DNA of 13,604 nucleotides from Pseudomonadota bacterium (GTDB lineage Bacteria; Pseudomonadota; Gammaproteobacteria; Steroidobacterales; Steroidobacteraceae): assembly GCA_021850555.1 (NCBI GenBank), contig JAJZLX010000657.1, positions 1-13,604 of the forward strand. The letters are read 5' to 3'. Made by a program: the position numbers and the translations under genes. Below are positions 1 through 5,824 of the stretch, one piece after another. The notes under the pieces were generated by a model, which saw only the letters and a list, made by a program, of their open reading frames with translations, had not been told where the DNA came from and ran no database searches. Every line of letters begins with the position of its first letter. Positions within the stretch are counted from its first letter, which is position 1.

Positions 1-156
1 GAACTGCTTGAGCTCCGGCAGATCCGCCCGCGGCAGAGCCATCGGCGTGCTCGAGGAGCACAGGTTGATGACGAACGGGCCCGCCTCGGCAGCGGGCTCT
101 TCCGGGGAACCTGCGCCGGCATCCGCCTTGTGCGCCAGATTTTCCGCTGGTGTCAT
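1..156 (-). CDS. Partial gene, N-terminal 52 residues of a possible SPOR-family-like protein
   Basis: An open frame starts at ATG 156-154 and runs off the left edge, so only 52 residues are visible. The first 25 or so residues are Ala/Glu/Gly/Pro-rich and look disordered. They lead into FVINLCSSSTPMAL and then ADLPELKQF. From memory, this kind of segment opens a family of proteobacterial proteins with SPOR-like or repeat domains. No signal peptide or membrane segment is seen in the visible part, and the function is not established. The start is preceded by a GAG-rich stretch (177-168) about 11 nt away, a weak ribosome-binding site. The gene's main interest is its leader: a cyclic-di-GMP-I riboswitch lies on the same strand 84 nt upstream, so expression should respond to cyclic-di-GMP. 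The family call is tentative; the reading frame and start are fairly secure. Confidence 0.6.
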   Translation of the reverse strand, partial: MTPAENLAHKADAGAGSPEEPAAEAGPFVINLCSSSTPMALPRADLPELKQF

Positions 157-167
157 GTTGGTACAGA

Positions 168-220
168 CTCTCGCTCGTTGACCCTGGGCGGGGCGCCGGC
201 ATGAGGTGGGAGCGAGCGAG
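168..220 (-). promoter_or_regulatory. Possible riboswitch expression platform (sequestration of the ribosome-binding region)
   Basis: On the minus strand, CTCGCTCG (220-213) is the exact reverse complement of CGAGCGAG (177-170). The latter sits in the only purine-rich stretch before the ATG at 156. Pairing would give an 8-bp stem that hides the ribosome-binding region, with the CTCGCTCG strand lying between the upstream aptamer and the start codon. The complementarity is seen directly. That it is the ligand-controlled switch is inference; no run of T typical of transcriptional control is present. Confidence 0.4.
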
Positions 221-234
221 CGCGCCTGGCGCGC
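220..234 (-). repeat. GC inverted repeat between aptamer and start codon
   Basis: GCGCGCC and GGCGCGC form a perfect 7-bp dyad around one base, which as RNA would be a 6-bp stem with a CAG loop. It lies directly after the riboswitch aptamer and directly before the CTCGCTCG anti-ribosome-site strand. It could take part in switching between structures. No T-run follows, so it is unlikely to be an intrinsic terminator. Confidence 0.4.
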
Positions 235-239
235 GATCG

Positions 240-320
240 TGGCGGCCCCGCCGTCATGGGAATCGTCCCGAAGACCGGTGGCTTTGCGTCCCCGCCTTTC
301 GACGGGTTTGCCTTTGTCAC
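240..320 (-). promoter_or_regulatory. Cyclic-di-GMP-I (GEMM-I) riboswitch aptamer
   Basis: The minus strand carries the hallmark series of the class I cyclic-di-GMP aptamer in the right order. GGCAAACC (312-305) comes first. A stem-loop CCCGTC-GAAA-GGCGGG (306-291) follows, with the GNRA tetraloop that docks onto P3. Next is the highly conserved GGGACGCAAAGCC (292-280). The second arm has CCG(G)TC (278-273) pairing with GACGG (255-251), and its tip has GGGA (269-266) pairing with TCCC (261-258), followed by the usual CATGA. It ends with the GGCGGGGCCGCC segment (252-241), which corresponds to the conserved 3' strand. Known members bind cyclic-di-GMP and control motility, pilus and surface genes. 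Here it lies in the leader of the minus-strand gene at 1-156. Exact ends are approximate. Confidence 0.92.
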
Positions 321-356
321 TGACGCAAAGTGTCAGCGGGCTGACTCAGAGTGTCA
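316..356. promoter_or_regulatory. Phased TGAC/GTCA half-sites overlapping the riboswitch promoter (candidate operator)
   Basis: Two related 15-bp dyads, TGACGCAAAGTGTCA (321-335) and TGACTCAGAGTGTCA (342-356), are exactly 21 bp apart, or two helical turns. The half-sites TGAC/GTCA begin at 321, 332, 342 and 353, and an extra GTCA lies at 316. Between the two dyads, GTCAGC-GG-GCTGAC (332-345) is itself a perfect dyad of the form GTCA-N6-TGAC. The array covers the -35, -10 and start of the putative promoter. The binding protein is unknown; the GTCA-N6-TGAC form resembles FleQ boxes. Confidence 0.5.
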
Positions 357-357
357 A
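329..357 (-). promoter_or_regulatory. Putative sigma-70-type promoter for the riboswitch transcript
   Basis: A perfect TTGACA -35 element (357-352) is followed after 17 bases by GACACT (334-329). GACACT matches TATAAT only at three positions, but these include the second A and the final T. Transcription would start near 322, just before the first conserved riboswitch nucleotides, which supports the placement. The poor -10 suggests help from an activator. Confidence 0.5.
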
Positions 358-458
358 GCGCCCGGATTGAGGCGCAACTCTCAAGGTGCGGGAACTGCGT
401 ACCCCCGGCGCCGCGGTGCGCAGCTTATGTTTCAAGGGTGGCGCGATATGTAATGCCC
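358..458. other. Rest of the 157-484 intergenic region, nothing further recognised
   Basis: This part of the 328-bp gap between hutU and the partial left gene shows no convincing coding frame or RNA gene. An 8-base direct repeat GCTTATGT occurs at 423-430 and again at 473-480, with no evident role. The remainder of the gap is described by the riboswitch, promoter, operator and hairpin entries. Confidence 0.5.
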
Positions 459-474
459 GCGGCAAAGATGCCGC
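459..474 (-). terminator. Hairpin just after hutU, weak terminator candidate
   Basis: GCGGCA-TCTT-TGCCGC (minus strand, 474-459) is a perfect 6-bp stem with a 4-nt loop, 10 nt after the hutU stop codon. No T-run follows, so it may protect the mRNA 3' end or be a Rho-assisted end rather than a strong intrinsic terminator. A near copy of its core, GGCAAGGATGCC (plus strand, 488-499), lies in the last codons of hutU. Confidence 0.35.
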
Positions 475-484
475 TTATGTCAGA

Positions 485-2173
485 TCAGGCAAGGATGCCG
501 GGCAGGTCGAGCCCGTGGCGGCGCGCGCAATCGAGCGCCTCCGGGTAGCCGGCATCGGCGTGGCGCATCACGCCGCTCGCCGGGTCGTTCCACAGCACGC
601 GCCCGATCCGTCGGGCCGCCTCCGGCGTGCCGTCGCACACGATGACCAGGCCGGCGTGTTGCGAGAAGCCCATGCCGACACCGCCGCCATGGTGGAACGA
701 GACCCAGGTCGCCCCCGAAGCGGTATTCAACAGTGCGTTGAGCAGCGGCCAGTCGGACACCGCGTCCGAGCCGTCGCGCATCGCCTCGGTCTCGCGGTTC
801 GGCGAGGCGACCGAGCCCGAGTCGAGATGATCGCGTCCGATCACCACGGGAGCCTTGAGCTCCCCGCGCGCGACCATCTCGTTGAACGCGAGCCCCAGGC
901 GGTGCCGGTCCCCGAGGCCGACCCAACAGATGCGCGCCGGCAGCCCCTGGAAGCGGATCCGCTCGCGTGCCATGTCGAGCCAGTGGTGCAGATGCGCGTC
1001 GTTCGGCAGCAGCTCCTTGACCTTGGCGTCGGTCTTGTAGATGTCTTGCGGGTCGCCCGACAGCGCCGCCCAGCGAAACGGGCCCACGCCGCGGCAGAAC
1101 AGCGGCCGGATGTAGGCGGGCACGAAGCCGGGGAAGTCGAAGGCGCCCTTCACACCCTCCTCCAGCGCCATCTGCCGGATGTTGTTGCCGTAGTCCACGG
1201 TGGGCACGCCGGCCCGGTGGAAGTCCAGCATCGAGCGCACATGCACGGCCATCGAGGCCCGGGCTGCCTTGCTGACGGCCGCCGGATCGCGCTCGCGCAT
1301 CTCGAGCCAGTGCTCGACCGTCCAGCCGGCCGGCAGATAGCCGTTCACCGGATCGTGGGCCGAGGTCTGGTCCGTGAGCAGGCTCGGGCGCACCCCGCGC
1401 CGGAAGATCTCGGGCAGCAGCTCGGCTGCGTTGCCGAGCAGGCCCACGGAGGCCGGCCTGCCCTGCGCGCCGGCCCGCTGCACGATCTCGAGCGCCTCGT
1501 CCAGGCTCTCGGTGGCGTGATCGAGGTAGCCCGAGCGCAGCCGCATGTCGATGCGCGAGCGCTGACACTCTATGGCGAGGCAGGAGAGACCCGCCATCAC
1601 CGCCGCGAGCGGCTGCGCGCCGCCCATGCCGCCCAAGCCCGCCGTCAGCAGCCAGCGCCCTCTCGTGTCGCCTCCGTAGTGGCGGCGGCCCATCTCCGCA
1701 AAGGTCTCGTAGGTGCCCTGCACGATGCCCTGGCTGCCGATGTAGATCCACGAGCCCGCCGTCATCTGGCCGAACATCATCAGCCCCTTGCGGTCGAGCT
1801 CGTTGAAGTGCTCCCAGGTCGCCCAGCGCGGCACCAGGTTGGAGTTGGCGATCAGCACACGCGGGGCATCCTCGTGGGTCCTGAAGACCCCCACGGGCTT
1901 GCCCGACTGGATGAGCAGCGTCTGATCGGCTTCGAGCCGCCGCAGTGTCGCGACGATGATGTCGTAGCTCTCCCAGTCGCGCGCCGCGCGGCCGATCCCC
2001 CCGTACACCACCAGCTCCGAGGGTCGCTCGCCGACCTCGGGGTCCAGGTTGTTCATCAGCATGCGAAGCGGCGCCTCGGTGAGCCAGCTCCTGGCGGTGC
2101 GCTGCGCTCCGGTGGGCGCGCGAATGACCCGGGTGGTATCGATGCGGGTTCGTTGGGCGGCGGGTGATGTCAT
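485..2173 (-). CDS. hutU: Urocanate hydratase (urocanase)
   Basis: This cytosolic NAD+-dependent enzyme (EC 4.2.1.49) hydrates urocanate to 4-imidazolone-5-propionate, step two of histidine degradation. The 562-residue product has the usual length. Landmarks are [15 protein letters not shown] near residue 57, [13 protein letters not shown] (137-149), the glycine-rich [11 protein letters not shown] near 179, and [18 protein letters not shown] near 267. The urocanase signature [10 protein letters not shown] (408-417) includes the active-site Cys416, and [15 protein letters not shown] lies near the C-terminus. The ATG at 2173 was chosen over an upstream in-frame start at 2209 because GAGGAA (2186-2181) sits 7 nt before it and the upstream start would lie inside hutG. 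The gene is last in hutI-hutH-hutG-hutU, 11 bp after hutG, whose stop overlaps this ribosome-binding site. The assignment is secure. Confidence 0.97.
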   Translation of the reverse strand: MTSPAAQRTRIDTTRVIRAPTGAQRTARSWLTEAPLRMLMNNLDPEVGERPSELVVYGGIGRAARDWESYDIIVATLRRLEADQTLLIQSGKPVGVFRTHEDAPRVLIANSNLVPRWATWEHFNELDRKGLMMFGQMTAGSWIYIGSQGIVQGTYETFAEMGRRHYGGDTRGRWLLTAGLGGMGGAQPLAAVMAGLSCLAIECQRSRIDMRLRSGYLDHATESLDEALEIVQRAGAQGRPASVGLLGNAAELLPEIFRRGVRPSLLTDQTSAHDPVNGYLPAGWTVEHWLEMRERDPAAVSKAARASMAVHVRSMLDFHRAGVPTVDYGNNIRQMALEEGVKGAFDFPGFVPAYIRPLFCRGVGPFRWAALSGDPQDIYKTDAKVKELLPNDAHLHHWLDMARERIRFQGLPARICWVGLGDRHRLGLAFNEMVARGELKAPVVIGRDHLDSGSVASPNRETEAMRDGSDAVSDWPLLNALLNTASGATWVSFHHGGGVGMGFSQHAGLVIVCDGTPEAARRIGRVLWNDPASGVMRHADAGYPEALDCARRHGLDLPGILA

Positions 2174-2184
2174 GGAAGCATTCC

Positions 2185-2997
2185 TCAGGAGCTTGCGAAA
2201 TCGACACACGCGCGCAGCACGCTCTCGAGCAGCGCACGCAGAGGTCCCGCCCGGTCCGGGTCGTAGGGCGGCGGCCAGTTGCCGCTATCGGGCACGGGCG
2301 GCTCGTCGAGGTATCCGCGGCAGGCGAGCTCCATCTGCACGGCGTGGACACCGTGCGACGGGTTGCCGTAGCGGCGCGTCGTCCAGCCTCCGACAAAGCG
2401 ACCGTCGGTAACGCGGGTGAAGCGCGGATCCTCGCACGCGGCCTCGATCCTTCGGGCGAGCAGCGGATCACAGCTCGCCCCCCGGTAAGTGCCGATGTTG
2501 AGGTTTGGCAGCTCGCCCTCGAACAGCCTCGGCACGCGCGAGCGGATGCTGTGCGCGTCGTAAAGCACGACACGCGGGTGCTTCTCCCTGATGCGCCGCA
2601 CTTGCGCCAGGAGTGCCGCATGATACGGCTCGTGCCAGCGCGCCCGCCGGTCGGCAATGGCGGCTGCGTCGGGCTCCCGGCCCGGGCGATAGAGCGGCTC
2701 GCCGTCGAATGTCGTCAGCGGGCACAGGTCAGTGGTGGCCTGCCCGGGATAGAGGGACGCTCCGGAGGGGTCGCGATTGACGTCGATGACCGTGCGCGAG
2801 AGGTTGGTGCGAACCGTCGTCGCTCCCAGCTCGCGGGCCATGTCGTAGAGCCGATGCACCCACCAGTCCGCATCCTTGCGCGCGAGCCACGGCGAGAGCA
2901 GGCATGGCTCGAGCTGCGCAGGGATGTCGGTGCCGGTATGCGGAAAGCTGACGATGAGCGGGGCGCCGCCGCGATGGATCTCGAGCCAGTCGCTCAT
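2185..2997 (-). CDS. hutG: N-formylglutamate deformylase (amidohydrolase)
   Basis: HutG of the FGase family (EC 3.5.1.68) hydrolyses N-formyl-L-glutamate to glutamate and formate, the last step of the five-step histidine pathway. The 270 residues fit the family. Visible conserved blocks are [12 protein letters not shown] (15-26, with His20), KDADWW (41-46), [15 protein letters not shown] (65-79), [17 protein letters not shown] (145-161), and [27 protein letters not shown] (199-225). The His, Asp and Glu residues in these blocks are the likely metal and substrate ligands. It is not the arginase-like formiminoglutamase also named HutG, because the metal motifs of that family are absent. The ATG overlaps the hutH stop in an ATGA (2997-2994), so translation is probably coupled. 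It works with HutF, which supplies the formylglutamate. Confidence 0.95.
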   Translation of the reverse strand: MSDWLEIHRGGAPLIVSFPHTGTDIPAQLEPCLLSPWLARKDADWWVHRLYDMARELGATTVRTNLSRTVIDVNRDPSGASLYPGQATTDLCPLTTFDGEPLYRPGREPDAAAIADRRARWHEPYHAALLAQVRRIREKHPRVVLYDAHSIRSRVPRLFEGELPNLNIGTYRGASCDPLLARRIEAACEDPRFTRVTDGRFVGGWTTRRYGNPSHGVHAVQMELACRGYLDEPPVPDSGNWPPPYDPDRAGPLRALLESVLRACVDFASS

Positions 2998-4535
2998 GAG
3001 GGCCCCAGGGCCGGCAGCGGCACGCCGCAGACCGCCTGGATCAGCGCGCGGCCGCGCACGAGCTCGCTCGCCGCCAGCAGATCCGTGTGCAGATAGCGAT
3101 CGTCGTCAAGCGGCGCGATTCGCGCGCGTACCGCTTTGCGCGCCGCTTCGAGCGGTGCGCTCGAGCGCAGGTCGCCGTAGAAATCGCAGCCTTGGGCGGC
3201 GGTGATGAGCTCGATGCCGACGATGCTCGCGGCGTTGGCCGCCATACGGTGCAGACGCCGCGCTCCGTGCGCGGCCATCGACACGTGATCCTCCTGGTTG
3301 GCTGAGGTCGGGATGGAATCGATGCTGGCCGGATGCGCGCACTGTTTGTTCTCGGACACCAGCGCCGCTGCGGTCACCTGCGGCAGCATCAATCCGGAGT
3401 TCAGACCGGGATGGGGGGTGAGGAAGGCCGGCAGCCCCGAGAGCGCCGGATCGACCAGCATGGCGATGCGCCGCTCGGACAGCGAGCAGATCTCGCACAG
3501 CGCGATCGCCATGGCGTCGGCGGCGAAAGCGACGGGTTCGGCGTGGAAGTTGCCCCCCGAGAGCGCCTCGTCGGTGTCGGGAAAGATCAGCGGATTGTCG
3601 GACACCCCGTTCGCCTCGCACTCCAGCGTGCGGGCTGCGTAGCGCAACAGGTCGAGCGCGGCGCCCATGACCTGGGGCTGGCAGCGCAGGCAATACGGAT
3701 CCTGCACCCGTGGATCGCCCGTGCGATGCGAGGCGCGGATCGCAGATCCCGCCATGAGCGCGCGCAGCGTCGCCGCGGTCTCGATCTGCCCGCGATGTCC
3801 GCGCAGGGCATGGATGCGTGGATCGAACGGTGTATCGGAGCCCTTGGCCGCCTCGGTCGACAGCGCCCCGGTCACCAGCGCCGACTGGAACACGGCCTCG
3901 ATGTCGAACAGCGCGGCGAGCGCGTTGGCGGTGGAGAACTGGGTGCCGTTGAGCAGCGCCAGCCCCTCCTTGGGCGCGAGCGTCAGCGGCGAGAGGCCGG
4001 CGGCCGCCAGCGCCTCGAGCGCCGGCAGGCGCCGCCCCGAGGCCAGCTCGATCTCCCCGACCCCGATCAGCGCCCCCGCCAGGTGCGCGAGCGGCGCGAG
4101 ATCTCCGCAGGCGCCGACCGAGCCCTGCGAGGGGACCACGGGTGTCAGGCCCCGCTCCAGCAGAGCGCACATCAGTCTCACCGTATCGGGCCTGACACCC
4201 GAGGCGCCCTGCGCCACGTTGGCGATCTTCAGCGTCAACATCAGGCGCGCCACGGCTGCGGGCATGGCCTCGCCGACACCCACGCAGTGCGAGAGCACGA
4301 TGTTGCGCTGCAGCCGCTCGAGATCGGCGGCCTCGATGCGCACGCTCGCGAGCCTGCCGAACCCGGTGTTGATACCGTACACCGGCTCCCCGCGCGCCAG
4401 GATGCGCGCCACCGCCTCTGCCGCGGCTGCGATGCGGGCAAAGCACGACTCCTCGAGGACCACGCCGGCGCCGCGATAGACGGCCGCCCATTCCGTCAAT
4501 GTGACTCGTCCGGGCCGGACAACGACTGCGTTCAA
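2994..4535 (-). CDS. hutH: Histidine ammonia-lyase, MIO-type, with Cys at the MIO serine
   Basis: Histidase (EC 4.3.1.3) deaminates L-histidine to urocanate and ammonia, the committing step of the pathway. The 513 residues match the family. The active-site pieces are YGINTGFG (Tyr53), LSHCVG (His83), LLNGTQ (Asn196), [12 protein letters not shown] (Tyr281, Arg284), Phe330 and SANQEDHVS (Glu415). The striking point is the cofactor tripeptide, which reads Ala142-Cys143-Gly144 (GCC TGC GGA, 4112-4104) in [15 protein letters not shown]. The norm is Ala-Ser-Gly. From memory, an S143C mutant of the Pseudomonas enzyme still forms the MIO cofactor, so activity is expected. A second Cys (282) stands where QDPYS is usual. 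The start is TTG at 4535, supported by GGAGG (4545-4541) 5 nt upstream and a TTGA overlap with the hutI stop. Confidence 0.96.
   Translation of the reverse strand: MNAVVVRPGRVTLTEWAAVYRGAGVVLEESCFARIAAAAEAVARILARGEPVYGINTGFGRLASVRIEAADLERLQRNIVLSHCVGVGEAMPAAVARLMLTLKIANVAQGASGVRPDTVRLMCALLERGLTPVVPSQGSVGACGDLAPLAHLAGALIGVGEIELASGRRLPALEALAAAGLSPLTLAPKEGLALLNGTQFSTANALAALFDIEAVFQSALVTGALSTEAAKGSDTPFDPRIHALRGHRGQIETAATLRALMAGSAIRASHRTGDPRVQDPYCLRCQPQVMGAALDLLRYAARTLECEANGVSDNPLIFPDTDEALSGGNFHAEPVAFAADAMAIALCEICSLSERRIAMLVDPALSGLPAFLTPHPGLNSGLMLPQVTAAALVSENKQCAHPASIDSIPTSANQEDHVSMAAHGARRLHRMAANAASIVGIELITAAQGCDFYGDLRSSAPLEAARKAVRARIAPLDDDRYLHTDLLAASELVRGRALIQAVCGVPLPALGPS
4139..4201. repeat. 14-bp perfect inverted repeat inside hutH
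   Basis: CGGGTGTCAGGCCC (4139-4152) is the exact reverse complement of GGGCCTGACACCCG (4188-4201), with a 35-nt spacer. It falls within the codons for residues 112-132 of HutH, shortly before the MIO codons in the direction of transcription. It could form a long stem in the hut mRNA, or be a product of similar G-V-R-P and G-L-T-P coding. Confidence 0.7.
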
Positions 4536-5734
4536 TCACCCCTCCAGATACGCTTGTTCAAGGGATTGCGGCCGATCCAATAGACCAGCTCGGCCGGGCG
4601 CTCGACATCCCAGATCGCAAGGTCCGCCCGCTTGCCCGCCTCGAGCGTGCCGATCTCGCGCCCCCGACCGAGGGCATGAGCCGCTTCGCGGGTCACACCG
4701 GCCAGGCATTCCTCGATGGTGAGGCCGAACTGCACGGCGGCGAGGTTCAGGGCGGTCAGGACGGACAGCAGCGGCGAGGTGCCCGGATTGCAATCCGTGG
4801 CGATAGCCATGCGCACGCCGCAGCGGCGCAGCTCCGCGACAGGAGGCTGTTGACGCTCCCTCAGGCTGTAGAACGCCCCCGGCAGCAGCACGGCCACGGT
4901 CCCCGAGCGCGCCAGTGCGGCCACCCCCTCGGTGTTGGTCCACTCCAGGTGATCGGCCGACAGCGCCTGGAACTCGGCCGCCAGTGCCGCGGCGCCGCTG
5001 TCGGAGAGCTGGTCGGCGTGCAGCTTCACGGGCAGCCCGGCGCCGCGCGCGGCCGCGAGCACCCCGCGGATCTCGGCCGGCGTGAAGGCGATGCCCTCGC
5101 AGTAGCCGTCGACCGCATCGGCCAGACCTTCACGGGCGGCCTGCGGAATGAGTGTGCGGATCACCAGATCGAGGTAGGCCTCCCGGTCGCGGTCGGGCGG
5201 AACGGCGTGGGCGGCGAGCAGCGTCGTGGCTACTTCGACCGGATGATGGCGGCCGAGCGCGCGGGCGACGCGCAGCATCCGCAGCTCCGTGAGCAGATCA
5301 AGTCCATAGCCTGACTTGATCTCGACGGTCGTTACCCCCTCGGCCATCAAGACGCGCAGCCGTTCGCCCGCCGAGGCCGCCAGCTCCTCATCCGTCGCTG
5401 CCCGAGTCGCCCTCACCGTGGACAAAATGCCCCCACCGGCCCGCGCGATGCTCTGATAGTCCGCCCCAGCCAGGCGCATCTCGAACTCCCCGCTACGCTC
5501 GCCCCCGAACACGAGATGGGTGTGGCAGTCGATCAGGCCGGGGGTAACAAGGCGTCCCTCGAGGTCGAGGACCTCCCCCGCATCGGCTCCAACGGGCAGG
5601 TCCGCCTCTGCCCCGGCGAAGACAATGCGGCCTCGCGCGACGCCGATGGCACCGGGATGCACCAATCCGACGCCCGGACGTTGTGGCGCCAGAGTCGCCA
5701 GCCTTGCGTTGCGCCACAGACGATCGAATCGCAC
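4532..5734 (-). CDS. hutI: Imidazolonepropionase
   Basis: HutI (EC 3.5.2.7) is a metal-dependent amidohydrolase that opens 4-imidazolone-5-propionate to N-formimino-L-glutamate, step three of the pathway. With the chosen start it is 400 residues, the usual length. It shows [12 protein letters not shown] with metal ligands His71 and His73, EIKSGYGLD near 138, AAHAVP with His176, KLHADQLSD with His239, and [10 protein letters not shown] with Asp314. The late [15 protein letters not shown] is typical of amidohydrolases closing back onto their beta-sandwich. GTG at 5734 was chosen because AGAAGG (5749-5744) lies 9 nt upstream. A TTG at 5764 in frame would sit inside the putative operator and promoter and lacks a ribosome-binding site. 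It is the first gene of the leftward operon and overlaps hutH by TTGA. Confidence 0.95.
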   Translation of the reverse strand: MRFDRLWRNARLATLAPQRPGVGLVHPGAIGVARGRIVFAGAEADLPVGADAGEVLDLEGRLVTPGLIDCHTHLVFGGERSGEFEMRLAGADYQSIARAGGGILSTVRATRAATDEELAASAGERLRVLMAEGVTTVEIKSGYGLDLLTELRMLRVARALGRHHPVEVATTLLAAHAVPPDRDREAYLDLVIRTLIPQAAREGLADAVDGYCEGIAFTPAEIRGVLAAARGAGLPVKLHADQLSDSGAAALAAEFQALSADHLEWTNTEGVAALARSGTVAVLLPGAFYSLRERQQPPVAELRRCGVRMAIATDCNPGTSPLLSVLTALNLAAVQFGLTIEECLAGVTREAAHALGRGREIGTLEAGKRADLAIWDVERPAELVYWIGRNPLNKRIWRGD

Positions 5735-5745
5735 GGAGCAGGGCC

Positions 5746-5774
5746 TTCTAATTTGCCTAGCCAAATCATAATAT
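5746..5774 (+). promoter_or_regulatory. Weak candidate promoter for hutF-hutC
   Basis: TTCTAA (5746-5751), 17 bases, then TAATAT (5769-5774) give a 3/6 and 4/6 match to -35 and -10 elements. The first CTAG dyad fills the spacer and the second overlaps the -10 and start region, so repressor binding would block it. Alternative -10 choices such as CATAAT (5767-5772) cannot be excluded. Confidence 0.35.
5751..5766. promoter_or_regulatory. HutC-type operator, site 1
   Basis: ATTTGCCTAGCCAAAT is a 16-bp dyad, symmetric except for one base pair in each half (ATTTG-N-CTAG-N-CAAAT). It resembles the TTGTCTAGACAA-like sites that I recall for proteobacterial HutC. It begins beside the hutI -10 element and covers the expected hutI transcription start. 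The regulator gene hutC lies in the divergent operon. Confidence 0.7.
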
Positions 5775-5793
5775 GCCTAGACATATCAGGGAA
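5765..5793 (-). promoter_or_regulatory. Candidate promoter of hutI-hutH-hutG-hutU
   Basis: On the minus strand TTCCCT (5793-5788) is followed after exactly 17 bases by TATGAT (5770-5765), a 5/6 match to the -10 consensus. The -35 match is weak (3/6). The spacer contains operator site 2 and the start-site region overlaps operator site 1. Both operators are placed to block RNA polymerase. Confidence 0.55.
5771..5786. promoter_or_regulatory. HutC-type operator, site 2
   Basis: ATATGCCTAGACATAT has the form ATATG-N-CTAG-N-CATAT, the same core as site 1. Its centre lies 20 bp from that of site 1, about two helical turns, so two dimers could bind on one face of the DNA. It fills the spacer of the hutI promoter. 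Confidence 0.65.
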
Positions 5794-5801
5794 CCCCTGA
5801 T
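5785..5801. repeat. 7-bp dyad in the hutF leader
   Basis: ATCAGGG-AAC-CCCTGAT is a perfect inverted repeat with a 3-nt spacer. It overlaps the hutI -35 element on one strand and would lie at the 5' end of the hutF mRNA on the other. It could be a small RNA hairpin or a site for a second regulator. Its sequence is unlike the CTAG operators. Confidence 0.5.
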
Positions 5802-5824
5802 GGCAAATCCGGAAAGCGCGCACC

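Noticed and set aside
386..2167. Long open frame on the plus strand opposite hutU
   Set aside because: It is antisense to a clear urocanase, has no family resemblance and is rich in Arg, Ala and His; it is a high-GC shadow.
480..2657. 725-codon minus-strand frame across hutU and hutG
   Set aside because: It overlaps two recognisable enzymes in another frame and encodes low-complexity Arg/Gly/Ala sequence.
3333..4583. Long plus-strand frame opposite hutH
   Set aside because: Antisense to the complete histidase; its composition is typical of a high-GC shadow frame.
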